Below are positions 34,125 through 42,149 of a DNA stretch of 64,000 bases, piece by piece. The number at the start of each line of letters is the position of its first letter. Position 1 is the stretch's first letter. Source of the stretch: CAYXZQ01 sp963717515 (lineage in GTDB: Archaea > Nanobdellota > Nanobdellia > Woesearchaeales > DSVV01). The stretch covers positions 434,001 through 498,000 of the forward strand of contig OY970338.1 of the NCBI GenBank assembly GCA_963717515.1, in the 5' to 3' direction. The position numbers and the translations under genes are program-made. The notes under the pieces were generated by a model, which was not told where the DNA came from, ran no database searches, and worked only from the letters and a program-made list of their open reading frames with translations.

Positions 34125-35987
34125 CTATCCGCCCATGATCTTTTTCAGTATATCATCGTTTCCTTTCCAGTCAAGGGCTTCTTTGAGAACCTCGGATATT
34201 GTATCCACAGGTATGATCTTAATCAGTTTCAGCCTGGCAGGGTCAACTATGATGTCTTTTGCATTGCTCCTTGGCACGATGACTTTCTTCAGCCCTGCAT
34301 CGATTGCAGCTTCTACCTTCGATGATACCCCTCCGATGGGAAGGACTGTCCCCCTAACAGAGAGGCTGCCTGTCATGGCGACTTCCTGCCTGACAGGTAT
34401 TTTCTTGAGAGCTGATATGACTGAAGTCGCAACAGCCACGCTTGCACTGTCGCCCTCCACACCCTCGTATGTCTGCAGGAACTGGACATAGATGTCATAG
34501 GTCTCCTTTATGTCCTCTCCGAAGAATTTCTTGATTATGGCTGAGACATTGGTTATTGCCTCCTTTGCAATCTCCCCCAGCTTCCCTGTGGCAATCAGCT
34601 CTGACTCCTTGCCTCCCGGGGTGACCTCGCTCTCTATAGGGAGTATGATGCCTGAATAGCTCTGCTCTCCGCCGAGGACAGCAAGGCCATTGACCCTTCC
34701 CACTATCTTTCCGGTTGTCTTTATGACTTCGTACTCTTTTTTCCTTTCAATATACTTGTCAGCCAGCTGCTGCTCAAGGGTCCTTGCGATGAGCTTTGCT
34801 TCTGCAATATGCTCTTTCTCAACTGTCTTTGATTCCCTGCCCACAGCCACGTCGCCTGCAGCCCTGATAAGCCCGCCAAGCTCCCTGAGCCTAAGCGTGA
34901 GGTGGCCTTTCCTGTTGGCCATCTTCCTTGCAATCTCGATTATCTCAAGCACAGCTGTCTTTGAGAAAGGAGGAATCTTCTTGTCTTTCTTGACCTCCTG
35001 GGCGACAAAGACTGCTATCTTGTACCTGTTCTGGGGCGTGTCCTCAATAGTATCCTTCATGTAGACATCGTACCCATATCCTCTAATCCTTGACCTGAGA
35101 GCAGGATGCATGCTCTTGAGTGTCTCGACATTGCCTGCTGCGACCAGGATGAAGTTGCATGGCACAGGCTCAGTCCTGACCATCGCCCCTGCTGAACGTT
35201 CGCTCTGGCCAGTAATTGAATATTTCCCTTCCTGCAGAGCTGTGAGGAGCTCCTGCTGGGTATGGGGCTGTAATGTCGCTATCTCGTCTATGAAGAGGAC
35301 ACCCATATTGGCCTTGTGTATCATTCCGGCGACAACACGCTCATGGCCTGGTGTGCCGAGGCCGCCTGACTGGAACGGGTCATGGAGGACGTCGCCTAGA
35401 AGCGCTCCTGCATGGGCTCCGGTGGCGTCGAAGAAAGGGGCGTTCTTCCTGTTGAAGTTGTCGACGATAATCTTCGGTGTCTTGGTCTTGTCCCTTATCC
35501 TTCCTCCCAGGTTCATGCCGAGAAGTATTATTCCGATGAAGCCGATGTCACCTATCAGAAGCGCTGCATAGATGACATCTGAAATAGCTCCTGACTGCCA
35601 CCACATGTACTGGAAGATGCCGACGATAAATATGACTATGAAGAGTATGAATGTCTGGTTCCTGAAGAATCCCATGCCCTGGACGCGGGTCCTTGCGACA
35701 AGCTCCCTTGCCTTTCCACCTGGCATGACCCGTATCAAAGGATTGTTCTCATCATTCGGATTTGCGAATGCCACTACATCGACAAGCTTCTCCTTTGGCA
35801 GAAGCTCTGCAAGCGCAAGACCAAGCATGGATTTTCCTGTCCCGGGCTCACCTATCAGGAGCACATGCCTTCTCTGCTTTGCAGCCTTCATGATGACCTC
35901 GACTGCGCTGTCCTGGCCTATGACCTGGTCGACAATCCTTTTCGAGACCTTTATCTCGTCAGTTGTCTTGAAATCCATCCCCTTCAT
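34125..35987 (-). CDS. lonB: Archaeal membrane-bound Lon protease (LonB)
   Basis: This is a 620-residue ATP-dependent membrane protease. Walker A GEPGTGKS lies at 46-53. Two or more membrane helices follow, inserted in the AAA+ domain (FRNQTFILFIVIFIVGIF, then the next at about 130-150). GVLFIDEIATLQ forms Walker B, and the C-terminal protease domain has the catalytic Ser in EGDSAS (about 512) and Lys in GGVSSKVEAAI (about 556). Insertion of membrane helices between Walker A and B is specific to LonB. The ATG at 35987 matches a leaderless promoter (TTAAATATA near 36010); the 35978 ATG is the alternative, and longer upstream frames are not supported. Confidence 0.95.
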   Translation of the reverse strand: MKGMDFKTTDEIKVSKRIVDQVIGQDSAVEVIMKAAKQRRHVLLIGEPGTGKSMLGLALAELLPKEKLVDVVAFANPNDENNPLIRVMPGGKARELVARTRVQGMGFFRNQTFILFIVIFIVGIFQYMWWQSGAISDVIYAALLIGDIGFIGIILLGMNLGGRIRDKTKTPKIIVDNFNRKNAPFFDATGAHAGALLGDVLHDPFQSGGLGTPGHERVVAGMIHKANMGVLFIDEIATLQPHTQQELLTALQEGKYSITGQSERSAGAMVRTEPVPCNFILVAAGNVETLKSMHPALRSRIRGYGYDVYMKDTIEDTPQNRYKIAVFVAQEVKKDKKIPPFSKTAVLEIIEIARKMANRKGHLTLRLRELGGLIRAAGDVAVGRESKTVEKEHIAEAKLIARTLEQQLADKYIERKKEYEVIKTTGKIVGRVNGLAVLGGEQSYSGIILPIESEVTPGGKESELIATGKLGEIAKEAITNVSAIIKKFFGEDIKETYDIYVQFLQTYEGVEGDSASVAVATSVISALKKIPVRQEVAMTGSLSVRGTVLPIGGVSSKVEAAIDAGLKKVIVPRSNAKDIIVDPARLKLIKIIPVDTISEVLKEALDWKGNDDILKKIMGG

Positions 35988-36156
35988 TGAAAAACGGATA
36001 ATCTTGTTATATTTAAGGATTATGTATTTTGCATCCCTGGATGCTAAGCATTTCTCATTCTTAAAAACCATGCAGAAGAAAAAAATTTCTAAAACCAAAG
36101 CATTTTTAAAGTGCCTCAAATTTCCTTAAGACAGAAAATTTTCCAAGGTGATAGAT

Positions 36157-36345
36157 ATGGCTGAACTTTTCAATGAATCAACAAGCAAGTTTGTCAAGAT
36201 CCGCTGCCCGAAATGCAAGAATGAGCAGATTACATTCGGCAAGAGCTCCTCAAAAGTCACTTGCCTGGTCTGCTCCAAGGACATTGTCGAGCCCACAGGC
36301 GGCAAATCGAGGATAAAGGCAAGGATCCTGGAGGTTCTTGAATAA
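36157..36345 (+). CDS. rps27e: Small-subunit ribosomal protein S27e
   Basis: The 62-residue zinc-ribbon protein has CPKC (about 18-21) and CLVC (about 37-40), and the family core FVKIRCPKCKNEQITFGKSSSKVTC. The ATG at 36157 has GGTGAT seven bases upstream; GTG 36148 would add three residues. It overlaps aIF2-alpha by one base (TAATG). The order S27e, aIF2-alpha, Nop10, PAC2 is conserved in archaea. Confidence 0.96.
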   Translation: MAELFNESTSKFVKIRCPKCKNEQITFGKSSSKVTCLVCSKDIVEPTGGKSRIKARILEVLE

Positions 36346-37130
36346 TGCTCATCCTTAAGCAGGGTTACCCTGAAAGGTCCGAACTTCTGGTTTGCACTGT
36401 CACGAAGATCCAGTTCAATTCCATCTTTGTGAGCATCGACGAATACCAGGGAAAGCAGGGCATAATCCACATATCAGAGATATCTCCTGGAAGGATAAGG
36501 AACATCAGGGATTATGTCAAGGAAGGCAAAGTCATTGTCTGTGTAGTCCTCAGGGTCAATACGGAAAGAGACCTCATCGAACTGTCACTTAGGAGGGTCC
36601 AGGACGGCCAGAGAAGGAACAAGATAAACGAGATGAAGCTTGAGCAGAAGGCTGAGAAGCTCATCGAGTTCGTCGCAAGGTCGCAGAATACGGATTCTGC
36701 CAAATTGATAAAGCATATAATCGATAAGATTACCGACGATTACGACACAGTCCATGGCTATTTCGAGGACATTGTCCTCGGGGAGGAGACCATAGACAGG
36801 CTGAAGCTCCCGGAGAAGGTTAGCTCGGCGCTCCTCGAGACCATAAACACCAGGATTAAGCTGCCTGAGGTCATAATAAAGGGCAGGTTCGAGCTCTCAA
36901 GCTTTGACCCGGACGGCAATGAGATAATAAAAGAGGCGCTGGGCAAGGCAAAGAATGCAGGAGGCGAGAGCATGTCGATACTATACCTCGGCGCGGGCAA
37001 GTACGGAATCAGCATAAAGAGCGAGGACTACAAGACAGCTGAGAAAATCCTGGACAATGTGGTGGGCGATGTCACACTTTTCATGAAAAAAAAGAACAGC
37101 CATTGCACATTCACGAGGACAGACAAGTAA
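36345..37130 (+). CDS. aif2a: Translation initiation factor aIF2 subunit alpha
   Basis: The 261-residue protein has an N-terminal S1 domain (residues about 10-85, with FVSIDEYQGKQGIIHISEIS and IELSLRRV), a helical middle and the C-terminal alpha-beta domain that binds aIF2-gamma. It overlaps S27e by one base. It ends two bases before the Nop10 ATG. With the gamma subunit at 376, two of the three aIF2 subunits are in the window. Confidence 0.96.
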   Translation: MLILKQGYPERSELLVCTVTKIQFNSIFVSIDEYQGKQGIIHISEISPGRIRNIRDYVKEGKVIVCVVLRVNTERDLIELSLRRVQDGQRRNKINEMKLEQKAEKLIEFVARSQNTDSAKLIKHIIDKITDDYDTVHGYFEDIVLGEETIDRLKLPEKVSSALLETINTRIKLPEVIIKGRFELSSFDPDGNEIIKEALGKAKNAGGESMSILYLGAGKYGISIKSEDYKTAEKILDNVVGDVTLFMKKKNSHCTFTRTDK

Positions 37131-37131
37131 G

Positions 37132-37311
37132 ATGGCAGGGCACATACACAGATGCACTTCCTGCAATGCATATACACTCAAGGAGACCTGCGGAACGTGC
37201 GGTGCAAAGACTATCCTCCCAAGGCCTCCGAAATACAGCCCTGAGGACAAGTACTCAGAATACAGGAGAAAAGTCAGGATACCAGAACTAAAAAAGGAGG
37301 GACTCATATGA
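37132..37311 (+). CDS. nop10: Ribosome biogenesis protein Nop10
   Basis: This 59-residue protein is a core part of H/ACA RNPs that make pseudouridine. It has a zinc-binding N-terminal half with CTSC (8-11) and CGTC (20-23), then the conserved RPPKYSPEDKYSEYRRKV. It begins two bases after aIF2-alpha and ends four bases into the PAC2 gene (ATGA). H/ACA guide RNAs are not recognised in this window. Confidence 0.95.
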   Translation: MAGHIHRCTSCNAYTLKETCGTCGAKTILPRPPKYSPEDKYSEYRRKVRIPELKKEGLI

Positions 37312-38114
37312 GCAGCTGGAGATTCGAGCAGGCAAAGAAGAGCCTGCCTTCACTGAACAGGCCTATCCTCGTAGAAGGGCTTCCGGGCATCGGCAATGTG
37401 GGCAAGATCGCTGTCGATTTCATTATCGACAAGACCAAGGCAGAGAAGCTTTATGACATAAGCTCGAACACGATGCCGCATTCTGTCTTTGTTAACGAAG
37501 ACAACCTTATCGACATGCCAAGGATCGAGATGTATTATAAGAAGACAAAGGGGACAAAGCCCGACCTCCTGCTTCTGACAGGGGATGTGCAACCGTCAGA
37601 TGAGGTATCATGCCATGAATTCTGCGAAGATATCCTGGTCATTGCAAAAAAATTCAAGGCAAAAGAGCTGATAACAATCGGCGGGATCGGGCTGCAGGAC
37701 GTCCCGAAGACCCCTAAGGTATACATCACAGGAAATGACAAGGCGATGGTATCCAGATACTGCAAAGGCACAAAGGTCTCAAACAAGATATACGGAGTTG
37801 TCGGGCCTATTGTCGGGGCCTCAGGCCTGCTTCTCGGGCTTTCGATGAAGAAGAAAAAGATCCCTGCTGTATCATTGCTGGCTGAAACAATCAGCCACCC
37901 CTATTTTCTCGGCATAAAAGGCGCAAGAGAGGTCCTGAAGGCCTTAAACATCAAACTGAGGCTGGATATCAACTTGAAAGAGCTGGATAAGGAGATAAAG
38001 AGCCTGGAGGCCGAGATGCTCCAGAAGACCAAAGAACTCAGCCAGATATCAAAGGAGACAGCCCTAAAGAAGATAGAAGGCAAGTTCGGCAAAGAAGTGA
38101 CCTATATCGGCTGA
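37308..38114 (+). CDS. PAC2 family protein, second copy
   Basis: This 268-residue protein has the PAC2 start RPILVEGLPGIGNVGKIAVDFII and the core KELITIGGIGLQDVPKTPKVYITG, then a C-terminal coiled coil (about 225-262). It is fused into the S27e/aIF2-alpha/Nop10 operon by an ATGA overlap. The genomic link to translation and rRNA modification genes has been noted in many archaea, though its role is not settled. It differs from the copy at 33369 by its longer N-terminal lead. Confidence 0.9.
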   Translation: MSSWRFEQAKKSLPSLNRPILVEGLPGIGNVGKIAVDFIIDKTKAEKLYDISSNTMPHSVFVNEDNLIDMPRIEMYYKKTKGTKPDLLLLTGDVQPSDEVSCHEFCEDILVIAKKFKAKELITIGGIGLQDVPKTPKVYITGNDKAMVSRYCKGTKVSNKIYGVVGPIVGASGLLLGLSMKKKKIPAVSLLAETISHPYFLGIKGAREVLKALNIKLRLDINLKELDKEIKSLEAEMLQKTKELSQISKETALKKIEGKFGKEVTYIG

Positions 38115-38122
38115 TTTTTGCG

Positions 38123-38158
38123 ACTTTAAAGTAAATAAATAACCAAAAGGCTTATAAA
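38123..38158 (+). promoter_or_regulatory. Promoter with palindrome, second copy
   Basis: ACTTTAAAGT (38123-38132) is followed 18 bases later by CTTATAAA (38151-38158), with ACCAAAAGG as BRE-like sequence. It matches the arrangement at 30713-30748 in the palindrome, the A/T-rich spacer and the TATA box. The downstream gene is the microprotein at 38209. Confidence 0.55.
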
Positions 38159-38208
38159 TGTAGAAGCTTTCCTATATCCGGTATAAGGGTTTATTTGGGG
38201 GTTATTGA

Positions 38209-38319
38209 ATGAAAAGGAGCAAGACTGATACACGTATGTTTGTTGATATATATGCACCGAAGGATGAGACAAAGAAGTGGAAAAAGACAGATAAGCACAA
38301 GGATAACTGGTGGATGTAA
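38209..38319 (+). CDS. 36-residue charged microprotein (first of an overlapping pair)
   Basis: This short ORF encodes a basic peptide starting MKRSKTDTRMFVDIYAPKD and ending with two tryptophans (DNWWM). It lacks a membrane helix. It follows a good promoter, though the start is about 50 bases below the TATA box. It overlaps the next ORF by one base (TAATG), as real genes in this window do. Two tiny coupled ORFs behind a palindromic promoter could be a toxin-antitoxin-like pair, but no family is recognised. Confidence 0.45.
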   Translation: MKRSKTDTRMFVDIYAPKDETKKWKKTDKHKDNWWM

Positions 38320-38444
38320 TGGACGAGGATCAGGACATACTAAATGAGATCGAGAAGAAGAGGAAGAAGAAATCCTTTGAATCGATAATAAACAAAGGGA
38401 AATTCTCAGAGTTTGAATTAGATGAAGTCATGATGGAAGTTTAG
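38319..38444 (+). CDS. 41-residue charged microprotein (second of the pair)
   Basis: The 41-residue peptide is a charged helix (DEDQDILNEIEKKRKKKSF) followed by a polar tail ending in DEVMMEV. It begins at the ATG overlapping the preceding stop. There is no transmembrane segment or cysteine. The acid-basic pattern suggests a partner-binding peptide. Function unknown. Confidence 0.45.
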   Translation: MDEDQDILNEIEKKRKKKSFESIINKGKFSEFELDEVMMEV

Positions 38445-38509
38445 CCCAACAATGTTCTCTTGATGATTGTTCTTTAGAAAAATATATATAAAATACCTGT
38501 ATCTGATTC

Positions 38510-38764
38510 ATGATGGAATACGACCTTGAACTTGAGAGAGCTGTTAAGGCTATAAAGAAAGAGAAAGCGAAGACAGTCTGCATCCAGCTTCCCGACGGGC
38601 TCAAGCCGAAGGCTGATGCAATCCAGGATGAGATTGAGAGAAAGACAGGCGCGACAGTACTAATCTGGGCAGGCAGCGCATACGGTGCCTGTGATGTACC
38701 CTCAGGGCTGGAGAGACATGGGGTGGACATGCTTATCCAATGGGGGCACAGCGAATGGAGATAA
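38510..38764 (+). pseudogene. Dph2 N-terminal fragment (diphthamide synthesis), truncated
   Basis: The 84 residues match the start of archaeal Dph2, which transfers the 3-amino-3-carboxypropyl group to elongation factor 2: ELERAVKAIKKEKAKTVCIQLPDGLKPKA, then GACDVPSGLERHGVDMLIQWGH. Full Dph2 is about 330 residues and uses three spread cysteines; only the first (in GACD) is here. A stop (TAA 38762) follows at once, and the DHH gene starts eight bases later with no remaining Dph2. The promoter (AAAATATATATAAAA) is intact, so the fragment may still be expressed. A deletion is the simplest reading. Confidence 0.75.
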
Positions 38765-38769
38765 TTGCA

Positions 38770-39957
38770 ATGAAATTCATGATAGAATCAGAAACCCTCG
38801 AAAAGCTCAGGCCTGGGCTTGAGAACGCGAGGGAACTGATAATTGATTCGATAAAGAGCAAGAGGCCTATTCTTGTCAGGCATCATGCTGACTGCGACGG
38901 TTATTGCGGGGCGGTAGCTCTCGAGAGGGCAGTGCTTTCGCACATGTACAAAGAATACAGACGGGAGAGCGACTTGTTCTACTACTACAGGAGGCTGCCT
39001 TCCAAGGCGCCCTTCTATGACTATATTGATGCGACCAAGGACCTCAGCAATTTCCTGTCAGACTCAGCAAGGTTCGAGAGGATCGCACCGCTCATCGTGG
39101 TCATAGACAATGGCAGCTCGAGAGAGGATCTGCTGTCGCTCAAGAAGCTCAAGCTATATGATGCAAAGATAATCGTGATAGACCATCACCCGAACAATGT
39201 GGAGAATAACAAGTACATTGATGTCCATGTGAACCCTTTCCTTGCCGGAGGAGGCTCTGAGCTGACAGCAGGCATGCTCGGTGCGGAGCTTGCAAGGATT
39301 ATTGATAAGGATACGCCTAATCCAGAGCTCCTGGCTGCGACTGCAGGGCTTGCTGATCATTCATGTGGAGTTGAGACAGAGCAATACCTCAATCTGTCAG
39401 AAAAAAAAGGCTATGGCAGGGATATTATCGAAAAGACAGCACAGGCTGTAGATTTCGAGGCGAAGTACATAAGCTTCCTCGAGAGCAGGAGCCTGGTAAA
39501 TGACCTGCTTTATGGAAACCCTGAAAAGCATACGAAACTGGTCGGGCTCATATATGAAGAGATAGTCAAAAGAAAAGAGGAACAGATGAAGGTGATAAGC
39601 AGGTTTGCTGATGTAAAAGACATGGGCGGATTCATCATAGCAAAGATCGAACTCAGCAGACTCATGCGCAAGACCTACCCATCAGCAGGCATGACAATCG
39701 GGATGATGGCGGGATATACACAGAACAAATTCAAAAAGCCAGTCGTAGCCCTTGGCATCGGCGATGATTTCATCACCTTCAGGATAGGCGACGGGCTGGA
39801 TTTCGATGTAAACAGGATAATCAGTTCAATCGAGAAAACCATCCCTCATGCTGATGCGAGCGGAGGCGGACACCCTAAGGCAGGGACTGTCAGGTTCAAT
39901 CCAGGGGTGCTTGATGAGATCCTGGCATTGATTGAAAAATACATGAAAAAGGTATGA
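38770..39957 (+). CDS. DHH/DHHA1 phosphoesterase (archaeal RecJ-like)
   Basis: The 395-residue protein has the DHH-family motifs RHHADCDGYCG (about 36-46), VVIDNGS and DHHPNN, and the C-terminal DHHA1-like GGGHPKAGTVRF. Archaeal members are single-strand exonucleases (RecJ-like/GAN) or nanoRNases that act in DNA repair or RNA turnover. It begins at ATG 38770 right after the Dph2 fragment; a start at 38740 would lie in the fragment. It ends four bases into the next gene. Confidence 0.88.
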   Translation: MKFMIESETLEKLRPGLENARELIIDSIKSKRPILVRHHADCDGYCGAVALERAVLSHMYKEYRRESDLFYYYRRLPSKAPFYDYIDATKDLSNFLSDSARFERIAPLIVVIDNGSSREDLLSLKKLKLYDAKIIVIDHHPNNVENNKYIDVHVNPFLAGGGSELTAGMLGAELARIIDKDTPNPELLAATAGLADHSCGVETEQYLNLSEKKGYGRDIIEKTAQAVDFEAKYISFLESRSLVNDLLYGNPEKHTKLVGLIYEEIVKRKEEQMKVISRFADVKDMGGFIIAKIELSRLMRKTYPSAGMTIGMMAGYTQNKFKKPVVALGIGDDFITFRIGDGLDFDVNRIISSIEKTIPHADASGGGHPKAGTVRFNPGVLDEILALIEKYMKKV

Positions 39958-40430
39958 ACATGGAACTGCTGAGCTATGCAATCATAAGCTTTATCGTCTT
40001 TCTCGGCATAATCGCAGGCTACGGCCTATCGCTAATCGCCCCAGAGGAGATAAGACCAGGAAGAATGCACCTGAAATTCTTCTACAGCATCCTTGTAGGC
40101 CTCATCATAGCCCTGACAATGCGAAGCATAAGCCCCATCCTGTCATGGATTGCATATATCATCATAATAATCGTGGTGTTCCAGTTCAAATACGTCAAGT
40201 ATCTATATCCGGTGATGGGGATATTCCTATATATCTCGATTGGGAATTATTTCAATTATGTTGCACCGCTTCTGTTCATGCTCGGGCTGCCTGTCTCATC
40301 TATGGAATCTCATGATTTTGTGAAGGATGATAAGATAAAGAATAAAGCAGGGCTTTTGTTGCTTGTCGCAAGACGATACATCTGGATCATCCCTGTCAGC
40401 CTCCTACCATTTCTCATCTCGTATCTTTAG
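39954..40430 (+). CDS. Multi-helix membrane protein
   Basis: This 158-residue protein overlaps the DHH gene stop (ATGA). It has about five hydrophobic helices at 5-28, 44-62, 64-80, 85-108 and 137-156, with a charged loop at 119-135 (ESHDFVKDDKIKNKA). No conserved motif is recognised. Its 3' end overlaps the end of the convergent CarS gene by 27 bases. The operon with a DHH phosphoesterase gives no clear role. Confidence 0.6.
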   Translation: MNMELLSYAIISFIVFLGIIAGYGLSLIAPEEIRPGRMHLKFFYSILVGLIIALTMRSISPILSWIAYIIIIIVVFQFKYVKYLYPVMGIFLYISIGNYFNYVAPLLFMLGLPVSSMESHDFVKDDKIKNKAGLLLLVARRYIWIIPVSLLPFLISYL

Positions 40431-40943
40431 GAGATAAGCAGACCTGGTTGCAAGGATGCTGAGTATTGCTCCTGAAATGACCAGGACAGTGAACATCAGC
40501 AAGGTCAGGGGCTTCACCAGGAGGCTGAAGAGCGAGATGCCCAGGGTATAATCAATCTGGTCCAATGGAAACCATCTGTCTCCTTCTTTTATGCCTGCCC
40601 GCCTCTTGAAGAAGCTTCTTGCAAGGTCCCCGAACAATGCGCCGAAACCTAGGGCAGCACCTATGAGGATGAAACTTGTCCATGAATAATCGATATATGA
40701 TATCTTCACAAGAATCCCATTCTTATAGAGGAGAGTCTGGATGAAAGCCACAATAATTGCTCCGAGCAATCCGAAGATAAAACCCCTGTATGTCTTGTGG
40801 GTCCCGAATATCTTCTTTCCAAATAGCATCCTGCCATGGTCCACCGGGACAGCAAAAAACCCAAACCGTTTCCTAACAAGGACTGGCATCATGTTCGCCA
40901 CAAGGCCTGGCAGGGCGTAGTATAGCGTCTGTATTATCATCAT
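40404..40943 (-). CDS. carS: CDP-archaeol synthase (CarS)
   Basis: The 179-residue membrane enzyme activates unsaturated archaetidic acid with CTP. It has the CarS/DUF46 signs: PGLVANMMPVL at the start, HKTYRGF (about 48-54) and DLARSFFKRRAGI followed by DQIDYTLG (about 128-135). Five or so helices. It lies two bases from the archaetidylserine synthase and with it and the decarboxylase makes an archaeal phospholipid head-group operon, transcribed decarboxylase first. Confidence 0.92.
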   Translation of the reverse strand: MMIIQTLYYALPGLVANMMPVLVRKRFGFFAVPVDHGRMLFGKKIFGTHKTYRGFIFGLLGAIIVAFIQTLLYKNGILVKISYIDYSWTSFILIGAALGFGALFGDLARSFFKRRAGIKEGDRWFPLDQIDYTLGISLFSLLVKPLTLLMFTVLVISGAILSILATRSAYLLKIRDEKW

Positions 40944-40944
40944 C

Positions 40945-41460
40945 TTAAATCTTCTTAATTCTCATACCTGATATCATCAAAAGCCCCATTGCAGCATACA
41001 AGAGGAGCAGGTACTGGCTGAATGGCAGTCCTGCATAGAGCAATGCGAAATATGCCAATGGAAAGATAAGTCCATTCGTCGTTATGGGCACACCCTCGAA
41101 GCCATTTTTCTGCGTGATGTTGTATCTTGACAGCCTCAGAATCCCGCATATTGAAAAGAAGGCCAGTACAGTCACTGCAACGATGCTGTCCAGTCCCTGC
41201 AGATAAGCAAACACAGCAGGCGCAATCCCGAAGCTCACCATATCAGAGAACGAATCCAGCTGCTTTCCGAACTCATTCTCCTGAGCGAGCATCCTTGCAA
41301 TCCGTCCGTCGAGAAAATCGAATACGACTGACGCAAGCATCAGGAATGCTGAAACAGTAAATTGCTTATCAGCAGCAGATAAGATTGCAAGAAATCCACA
41401 GATGAAATTGCCCAGAGTGAATATGTCTGCTATCTTCAGTCTTCTCACCATCGATATCAT
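40945..41460 (-). CDS. Archaetidylserine synthase (CDP-alcohol phosphatidyltransferase)
   Basis: The 171-residue membrane protein has the CDP-alcohol phosphatidyltransferase motif D-G-x2-A-R-x8-G-x3-D-x3-D in FDFLDGRIARMLAQENEFGK and QLDSFSDM. It exchanges CMP of CDP-archaeol for serine. A decarboxylase gene immediately upstream on the same strand and CarS downstream support serine as the head group rather than inositol or glycerol. Start ATG 41460 overlaps the decarboxylase stop by four bases. Confidence 0.9.
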   Translation of the reverse strand: MISMVRRLKIADIFTLGNFICGFLAILSAADKQFTVSAFLMLASVVFDFLDGRIARMLAQENEFGKQLDSFSDMVSFGIAPAVFAYLQGLDSIVAVTVLAFFSICGILRLSRYNITQKNGFEGVPITTNGLIFPLAYFALLYAGLPFSQYLLLLYAAMGLLMISGMRIKKI

Positions 41461-42065
41461 GTTAGATCAGCAATTATTGTCGAGCCTGCATGGACCCTGT
41501 CCCCCTCCCTGACCTTTATGTCGGCGCTCTTCGGCAGGATAACAGACACCTGGCTGCCGAGGTTAATCCTTCCAATCCTCTGCCCCTTGACAACCAGGTC
41601 ATCCTTCTTTACAAAGCACTCAATCCTTCTTGCAATGAACCCTGCAATCTGTATGACCTTGACACTGTCGATGTCATCGATGAGGATCTCATTATTCTCA
41701 TTCATCAGCGCCTCCAGAGAATTTGCTGCCAGGAATTTTCCTTTTGTGTACTTAACAGCAACAATCCTTCCGCCGATCGGCGCCCTCTGCACATGCACAT
41801 CCAGCGGGCTCATGAATATGGAGACCAGGTAGCCGGCATTGGGCACATCCCCTGACATTGCCCTGACCCTGCCTATAACCCCCTTGCTAATATTCAGCTC
41901 TCCCTGGCTGATGCCTGACACCTTTATCACCCTGCCATCTGCTGGGCTGACAATGTTCTCACCAGGGGGAATAACCCTCTCAGGATCCCTCAAGAACCAT
42001 AGTCTCCAGAAAAGCAAAAATAATATCACTACTGCAAGGACCCCTAATGATATCTCTAAAATCAT
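41457..42065 (-). CDS. Archaetidylserine decarboxylase (PSD-like proenzyme)
   Basis: The 202-residue short-form PSD has an N-terminal membrane helix (about 4-26), IVSPADGRVI, MSPLDVHVQRAP (His of the active site) and the self-cleavage region INLGSQVSVILP, where Ser after Gly would become the pyruvoyl group (Gly-Ser-Gln rather than the usual Gly-Ser-Thr/Arg). It converts archaetidylserine to archaetidylethanolamine. It is the first gene of the lipid operon. Confidence 0.9.
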   Translation of the reverse strand: MILEISLGVLAVVILFLLFWRLWFLRDPERVIPPGENIVSPADGRVIKVSGISQGELNISKGVIGRVRAMSGDVPNAGYLVSIFMSPLDVHVQRAPIGGRIVAVKYTKGKFLAANSLEALMNENNEILIDDIDSVKVIQIAGFIARRIECFVKKDDLVVKGQRIGRINLGSQVSVILPKSADIKVREGDRVHAGSTIIADLT

Positions 42066-42149
42066 ACAGAACTGTTAAACCCCCTTACAATATAAAATTT
42101 TCCCTGGGAATCCAATAGATTTTTATATTATATCCAACAATCAGGCAAT

